The translations under genes were made by a program, and so were the position numbers. The notes beneath the pieces were generated by a model. The model was not told where the DNA came from, ran no database searches, and worked only from the letters and a program-made list of their open reading frames with translations. From the NCBI RefSeq assembly GCF_022846655.1, contig NZ_AP025667.1, forward strand, positions 4,687,001-4,751,000: DNA of 64,000 nt, in the 5' to 3' direction. Each line of letters opens with the position of its first letter. The stretch's first letter is position 1. Positions 59,548 through 64,000 of the stretch are shown in pieces. Source of the stretch: Streptomyces seoulensis (lineage in GTDB: Bacteria > Actinomycetota > Actinomycetes > Streptomycetales > Streptomycetaceae).

Positions 59548-60966
59548 TTAGCGAGGTATCTCCAGTGACATAAGTTCTTCGGCTACGGCGATCAGGGTTC
59601 GATCCGAGTACGCCGGTCCCACGAGTTGCACGCCGATCGGGAGTCCTCCCTCGGTTCGGAGTACCGGTACGACCAGGCTGGGCAGACCAACGTGGCTGGT
59701 GAGGTTGGCCCAGGCGGTCTGGTCGAAGAAGCTCCGCTGGACGCCGTCGACCGCGAGGGATCGGCTGCCAGCCGGGATGGCAGGGGTCGGGGCGACCGGC
59801 GTGATGAGTACGTCGCACTCGGCGTCGGTGAAGAAGCGCTGCCAGGTCTCACGGAGGCGGAGGCGTTCTTCGTTGGCGCGGAGCCAGGTGCGGTGTGTCT
59901 GCGTCCGGGCACGAAGCATCACGGTGCGCGGGCTCGTGTCGTCTTCCTGCAGTTCCCGAGCGGCGGCAAGTTCGGCGGCGCCGGCTGCGTCGTCGCTGGT
60001 GGCGGTCGCGGTGGCGTGCAGGAGCTGCTCGAACAGCCGGAGGGAATCAGCGAAGCTGACGGGCCCCGTGGTGCGGCGGGCCTTCGTTCCAGCGGCAGTC
60101 AGCGCATGCTGGACGGCGTCGAGTGTCTGGGCCGTCATCTCGTCGACGGGGCAGTTCGGGTCCTCGACCCAGAGCGCGACGCGGAGCTGGTCCATCGATC
60201 GGTGCGCGAGGGGCAGCTGGAGGCGCCAAGGGGTGTTCTCGGCGGGCGCTGGTGTCGTCAGTGCGTCGAGGAGCAGAGCGAGGTCGCGAGGGTGGCGTGC
60301 CAGGGGGCCGGGGGTAACCATGTCGCTGCTGGTGATCCATCTCGGCGGGCGGGGTATGTGGCCCCGGGCCGGGATGAGGCCGAGCGTGGGTCGCAGGCCG
60401 TAGACGCCGCAGTAGTGAGCCGGAAGGCGAAGCGAGCCAGCGAGGTCGCTGCCGAGGTCGGCGGGGGTGAGGTGGGCGGCGACGGCCGCAGCAGAGCCGC
60501 CGGAAGAACCGCCGACGGTGTGACGTGGGTCGTGCGGGTTGAGGGTCGCGCCGAACAGGCTGTTGTCGGTGTGCAGGTCCTGACAGTAGGCGGGAAGGTT
60601 GGTCTTGCCCATGATCACTGCGCCTTGGTGGCGGAGTCGGGCGACCGCGTCGGCGTCGTGCTGTGGAACGTGGTCCTTCAGATCCTCTGCGCCGCTGGTG
60701 GTGCGCAGGCCGGCGGTCTCGAAGGCGTCCTTGATCGTGAGCGGGAGGCCGTCGAGGGTTCCGGTGCTTGCGCCGCGGGCGCGGCGGTTGTCTGCGGCCT
60801 CGGCCGCGCGGTGGGCCGCGTCATCGTCGCGGGTGACCACGGCGTTGATCGAGCTGGCGTCGATGCGGGCCAGGTGGAGGTCGAGAAGTTCGCGGCTGGA
60901 TATCTCGCCGCTTTGCAGGGCTCGCAGTTGAGCGTGGGCGGGCTGGGCGGTCAGGTCGGGGGTCAT
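59548..60966 (-). CDS. Amidase-signature-family amidase
   Basis: A 472-residue enzyme with the Ser-cisSer-Lys triad of the amidase signature family: Lys in LTIKDAFETAG, the GGSSGGSAAAVAAHL loop and the nucleophile Ser in GSDLAGSLRLPAHYCG. Length matches the family and no signal peptide is seen. It hydrolyses an amide in the cytoplasm, substrate unknown. Its ATG overlaps the stop of the membrane-protein gene by 4 nt, placing it at the end of the XRE-ImmA operon. Confidence 0.9.
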   Translation of the reverse strand: MTPDLTAQPAHAQLRALQSGEISSRELLDLHLARIDASSINAVVTRDDDAAHRAAEAADNRRARGASTGTLDGLPLTIKDAFETAGLRTTSGAEDLKDHVPQHDADAVARLRHQGAVIMGKTNLPAYCQDLHTDNSLFGATLNPHDPRHTVGGSSGGSAAAVAAHLTPADLGSDLAGSLRLPAHYCGVYGLRPTLGLIPARGHIPRPPRWITSSDMVTPGPLARHPRDLALLLDALTTPAPAENTPWRLQLPLAHRSMDQLRVALWVEDPNCPVDEMTAQTLDAVQHALTAAGTKARRTTGPVSFADSLRLFEQLLHATATATSDDAAGAAELAAARELQEDDTSPRTVMLRARTQTHRTWLRANEERLRLRETWQRFFTDAECDVLITPVAPTPAIPAGSRSLAVDGVQRSFFDQTAWANLTSHVGLPSLVVPVLRTEGGLPIGVQLVGPAYSDRTLIAVAEELMSLEIPR

Positions 60967-62171
60967 GCGGGGACTCGCTCACGGTGGGGGGCGCGGGCAG
61001 GTTCACGGGTCAGGTGGTGGGCGACGTCGAGGAGGGCGTTGATGTCGTCCATCGGCTGGGCGGTCTGGCGTTCTGCGTCGGCGAAGTCGGTGAGGCGGCC
61101 GGCGGCAGGGCGTACTCCGGCAGCGCGGGCCTGGATGCCGGCGCGGATCTGGTCGGCGGTGACGGCCGCGTTCAGTTCGTGGCCGATGAGGCCATCTGCC
61201 CGATGGCGAGCCTCGCTCTGCTCACGGACGTCAGCATCGAGGTACTGACGGATCACGAAGCGACCGTCCCTGATCTCGATCGCTCGTCGGTAGAGGCGGA
61301 TTCCGATTCCGCGGAAGCGACGGCGCTGCGCCGGATCGACGCGGTCGAGGGGCAGCTCGATCTCCGGGGCTTCGCTGTAGAAGGCCAGCCACAGGGGGCG
61401 CAGGCCGTGATGGCTGCGGTACTGCTTGATCCGGTAGAGGGTCTGCTGCAACTGGTCGGCGGCGGCGGGGATGAGGAAGCCGACGAGGGTGAGCAGCGCG
61501 CCGGTATCCCCGCAGATCCAGGCAAAGCTCTCCCAGTTCGCGAGGGACCCGCCGAAGATTCCTGCGACGACGTCGCCGATCCGGACGGCGCTGTATCCCA
61601 GGGTGACGAGGGCTCCGGCACCGACGATGCGAAGACCAGAGCGTACGGAGAGGCGGGGGCTGCGGCGTGCCAGGCGCCAGCAGGCGCGGGTGAGGTACAC
61701 CTCGGCGAATGTGTAGGCCGCGATGTAGAGGGTGAGGTAGGCGGCGTAGGCGTCGTCGTGGGCGTAGTACAGCGTGAAGTTTTCCGGCCGCGATGTGCTG
61801 GGCGTGAGTTGGGCGAACAGGGCCAGGAGGCCCGCGATCACCGCGAGGCCGGCGCCGAGCCATGCCTTCGCTCTCCGGCGCGCCACGTCCGGCGTGGAGC
61901 CCCAGTACGTGAGGACGACCTGCTGGCAGGCCATGAGTGCGACCACGCATCCCATCGCCAGTGGTACGGAGAAGTTCACGATGCCCAGCGCGCGGTCGAG
62001 GTACTGCCATGTTGGGGTGATCGAGAACGCGAAGGACATGCCCGATAGAAGGAAGAACGCGGCCAGGGCAATGGAGGCAGGGTCGCGGCGCCGTCCGGGA
62101 AGGTCGCGTAGGAGGCAGAGGAATCCCAGGATGGCGACGACGAGGCTGATCGGGTGGAGCGCGTCTTTCAT
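60963..62171 (-). CDS. MAB_1171c-like multi-pass membrane protein
   Basis: A 402-residue protein with about seven TM segments in its first 250 residues (for example LVVAILGFLCLL, IALAAFFLLSGMSFAFS, VIAGLLALFAQL, LYIAAYTFAEVYL, ALLTLVGFLIPAA) and a cytoplasmic C-terminal domain of about 150 residues with LRPLWLAFYSEAPEIEL. This layout matches proteins named MAB_1171c family putative transporter, whose activity is not established. It overlaps the ImmA/IrrE gene by 4 nt and the amidase gene by 4 nt. Confidence 0.8.
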   Translation of the reverse strand: MKDALHPISLVVAILGFLCLLRDLPGRRRDPASIALAAFFLLSGMSFAFSITPTWQYLDRALGIVNFSVPLAMGCVVALMACQQVVLTYWGSTPDVARRRAKAWLGAGLAVIAGLLALFAQLTPSTSRPENFTLYYAHDDAYAAYLTLYIAAYTFAEVYLTRACWRLARRSPRLSVRSGLRIVGAGALVTLGYSAVRIGDVVAGIFGGSLANWESFAWICGDTGALLTLVGFLIPAAADQLQQTLYRIKQYRSHHGLRPLWLAFYSEAPEIELPLDRVDPAQRRRFRGIGIRLYRRAIEIRDGRFVIRQYLDADVREQSEARHRADGLIGHELNAAVTADQIRAGIQARAAGVRPAAGRLTDFADAERQTAQPMDDINALLDVAHHLTREPARAPHRERVPA

Positions 62172-62680
62172 GACCGTGCCTCCCGCCGGCGCAGCAGGGT
62201 GTGCGTGACGCGGTCTTGCACGTCGTCTCCTGATGAGTCGTCGCTACGGAGCGACCAGTCGATGATCTGGCGCTGCAGGAGTGACGCGAGGGATTCGGTT
62301 TCGCGCTCCTCGGCGTCGTCGTACTTGGTTCGGCCGAGCATCATCTGCACCACCGCAGGGTCCATCGTGGTGATGAGCGATGAGGCCAGGGCCGAGATCG
62401 GGCGGTCCTCGTGGTGGCCCAGGAGCAAGTGGCTGAACTCGTGGGCGATGATGTGATCTTGGTGCATGGGGCTCGTCCGCGGGTCATAGAACACGTAGAT
62501 CGCACTCTGCGTGACGGCGCAGGCCCCGCACACCGAGGGAGCCTGTTCCCTCGGTTCCAGGACTACCGTCCGACCCGCACGACGAGCGACCTCGTTGCGC
62601 AAGTCGCGGATATTTGTCACGTGGGGCAGGTCTAGCTCGGCCAGGAGATCACCCTGGCGGCGCCTACGCGCAGGCCACAT
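62168..62680 (-). CDS. ImmA/IrrE-type metallopeptidase
   Basis: A 170-residue zinc-peptidase-like protein: HIIAHEFSHLLLGHHEDR contains the HExxH motif, and residues 1-60 form the usual ImmA/IrrE N-terminal region. These peptidases cleave a partner XRE-type repressor to induce genes. The ATG at 62680 is chosen; the larger frame overlaps the XRE gene. The XRE gene lies 40 bp upstream, the canonical arrangement, and the membrane protein follows with a 4-nt overlap. Confidence 0.87.
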   Translation of the reverse strand: MWPARRRRQGDLLAELDLPHVTNIRDLRNEVARRAGRTVVLEPREQAPSVCGACAVTQSAIYVFYDPRTSPMHQDHIIAHEFSHLLLGHHEDRPISALASSLITTMDPAVVQMMLGRTKYDDAEERETESLASLLQRQIIDWSLRSDDSSGDDVQDRVTHTLLRRREARS

Positions 62681-62720
62681 TGCGTTCCTTGATCTTTTCT
62701 GAACTGCAGCCGGAGACCGG

Positions 62721-63164
62721 CTATTCGGAGGGCGGAAGCCCTTCCATTTCCCTGACACTGTCCACGAGACCGAGAACCGCATCCTTTCCGTCCGCGGATA
62801 CATCGGATAGGCGGAGCAAGACGTTCTTGATCTTCGAATCGCGGAGCAACTGGAGCAACTCCAGTTCCTGCGACGTTTTTTCGGCGACTTCATCGTCGAA
62901 CCAGTAACCCGGGGGGACACCGAAAAAGGTTGCCAGCGCTTGCAGGTGACGCTTCGTCGGGTTATCCCGCTTGCCGGTGCGCAACATCCACAGATACGTG
63001 GCAGTCACCGACTCCAGACCCCGCTCCCCCATCAGAGCTGCAACTTCAGCGTTGCTGTAGGGGCCACGGCCAGGGGGGTGCACTGCTTCAAAGAGGCGAT
63101 TGAGCCGCTCGCCCAGAGTTACCGCCTGGCAACTCGGCGGACCGCCCTCTGCTGACTCTTCCAT
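62721..63164 (-). CDS. XRE-family regulator, probable ImmA/IrrE target
   Basis: A 147-residue protein with a Cro/CI-like HTH (about residues 20-85: LGERLNRLFEAVHPPGRGPY, SNAEVAALMGERGLESVTAT, LWMLRTGKRDNPTKRHLQAL), the GVPPGYWFDD block and a coiled C-terminal tail. The ATG at 63164 begins MEESAEGG. It is the first gene of the operon and likely represses it; cleavage by the adjacent ImmA/IrrE peptidase would be the switch. The sequence is less GC-rich than surrounding genes. Confidence 0.85.
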   Translation of the reverse strand: MEESAEGGPPSCQAVTLGERLNRLFEAVHPPGRGPYSNAEVAALMGERGLESVTATYLWMLRTGKRDNPTKRHLQALATFFGVPPGYWFDDEVAEKTSQELELLQLLRDSKIKNVLLRLSDVSADGKDAVLGLVDSVREMEGLPPSE

Positions 63165-63774
63165 GATCCTTTCCAGACACGAGATCCCGTCACGGTTCAA
63201 CCACCCTACCTCGTCATTAACACCAGTTGACGCGATGATCCCCAATATGGAAAGTTCTTCCTCGCCAGCACGTTTCCGTGTGACGCGGGCCGCCCCCAAG
63301 GGTGACTCCTTCGTGTTTACCGGCGGCGAGACATTGAATGAGGTGGCGCACACCACATTCAAGTAGCGACTTGCATCACGTCTGGCGCGACATCGATTTT
63401 TTGATCTTCGAGCGGAAAGCGCGAACGGCAGTGGAAGCACGTGATCCGCAACGCATGTGCGGCACGCCCTGCCCTGCGCCTCCACCGCGCACCATCCCAG
63501 GTCGGGTACAGCCCGGCAGGGCGATGCGCCTGCCCCTCCTGCGATCGCGCGGCTACGCGATCCGAAAGAGGCATCACTCTCTGCAACTACTACAGAGATT
63601 AAGTACCAACTCTGGATCTTGACGCGGCTGCGTGCGTATGTTCGTCGTCCCCCGGCCAACCCCGAGGGCCGCACGGCGAGAGGAGCACAGCAAGCACGGA
63701 CTACCTGGATCCGTATACAGCGACGGCGCCCGAGACGGCTAATCCCGGACGCCGAACGCTTGACGGCACGTAAC
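63165..63774. other. Gene-free region upstream of the XRE gene
   Basis: About 610 bp with lower GC than average and no convincing gene on either strand. It must contain the operon's promoter. CTCTCTGCAACTACTACAGAG near 63579 gives a short imperfect inverted repeat that could be an XRE site, but this is weak. Confidence 0.35.
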
Positions 63775-63863
63775 GCCTCATCGCCAGGACTCGGCTAAGT
63801 CCTGAGAGGCGGGGTGCCCACCATCACCACGCTGATCCCTTGCTACGGGGCGCGTCAGCGTGG
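63775..63863 (+). promoter_or_regulatory. Two tandem hairpins in a possible leader
   Basis: First hairpin (63775-63810): GCCTC and AGGACT (63786-63791) pair with AGTCCT (63798-63803) and GAGGC (63806-63810). Second: CCACGCTGA (63827-63835) pairs perfectly with TCAGCGTGG (63855-63863). They lie 25 bp before a possible start codon at 63888 and could be a structured leader, an attenuator or the terminator of another unit. Confidence 0.45.
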
Positions 63864-63887
63864 CAACACTGCAAAGGGGATTCTTAC

Positions 63888-64000
63888 ATGCCTCCTGCCC
63901 TGCGCAAAAGGCCCTTCCGCTCGGCCTGCGCGGCAGACACCTCCGCCTCGGCGCCCTCATGCCCCGGGCCGGAGCGCGTCACCACGACGCCCAGTACCCG
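63888..64000 (+). CDS. Possible gene start running off the window
   Basis: An ATG at 63888 has AAGGGGA 8 nt upstream and a frame open to the end of the window, beginning MPPALRKRPFRSACAADTSA. With only 37 codons visible, no family can be named. The ribosome-binding site and the structured sequence upstream are the only support. Confidence 0.3.
   Translation, partial: MPPALRKRPFRSACAADTSASAPSCPGPERVTTTPST

Noticed and set aside
1..64000. CRISPR arrays, rRNA operons or complete tRNA genes
   Set aside because: No regular direct-repeat/spacer series, rRNA-conserved blocks or full cloverleaf was found on reading through the window.

Overview
The window is high-GC actinobacterial DNA, almost certainly Streptomyces. 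The signs are GTG/TTG starts, dense 4-nt ATGA/GTGA overlaps, a complete cvnABCD conservon, XRE-DUF5753 and TPR-type regulators, a DUF6082 protein, and modular NRPS genes. It looks like accessory, arm-like chromosome: about 24 kb is specialised metabolism and much of the rest is small regulatory operons, mobile-element debris and orphan cassettes.

Layout. 0-1.8 kb: a VapBC-type toxin-antitoxin pair and a spermidine-synthase-like protein. 1.8-6.2 kb: an AraC regulator divergent from a two-gene styrene/indole monooxygenase operon (StyA1-like oxygenase, then a StyA2B-like oxygenase fused to its flavin reductase). 6.5-7.9 kb: a TetR regulator and a divergent SDR sharing one clear palindrome. 7.9-9.6 kb: a gene graveyard holding fragments of an aldo-keto reductase, HsdR, an RNA methyltransferase and a Tn3 transposase. 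9.9-11.8 kb: a coupled MBL-hydrolase plus four-TM membrane protein pair. 11.77-13.31 kb: an IS5-type element with perfect 18-bp ends, a TTA target duplication, a cargo gene and a nonsense-mutated transposase.

13.4-32.3 kb is an NRPS gene cluster, mostly on the minus strand: two type II thioesterases, an SDR, three NRPS proteins, an AzlC/AzlD exporter pair, a nitrilase-family enzyme and a Sfp-type phosphopantetheinyl transferase, with a divergent LuxR-type regulator. Binding-pocket reading gives Thr in the first module, a hydrophobic residue in the second and Ser in the third. The condensation domains are partly truncated or degenerate, an adenylation domain is reduced to a remnant, and the terminal thioesterase has a Cys nucleophile.

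32.7-34.1 kb: an integrase-excisionase remnant. 34.8-40 kb: an NAD-dependent epimerase, a TPR regulator, a DUF6624 protein and a GH15 glucoamylase-like enzyme. 40-45.2 kb: the conservon followed by a GAF protein and an acyl-CoA dehydrogenase. 45.4-48.5 kb: a six-gene translationally coupled string (LuxR-HTH, GNAT-like, DUF6624, XRE-DUF5753, a 36-residue ORF, DUF6082).

48.7-57.5 kb is the most intriguing cassette. It is a minus-strand operon of RpiB-like isomerase, TIM-barrel isomerase, DegT aminotransferase, nucleotidase-like phosphoesterase, radical SAM enzyme, nucleoside phosphorylase and dTMP-kinase-like enzyme, with a divergent GT2 glycosyltransferase and a regulator. The set suggests an uncharacterised nucleoside or amino-sugar pathway. 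59.5-63.2 kb: an XRE, ImmA/IrrE, MAB_1171c-like membrane protein and amidase operon. The last 230 bp hold two strong hairpins before a possible gene start that runs off the window. No rRNA, intact tRNA or CRISPR array was seen.
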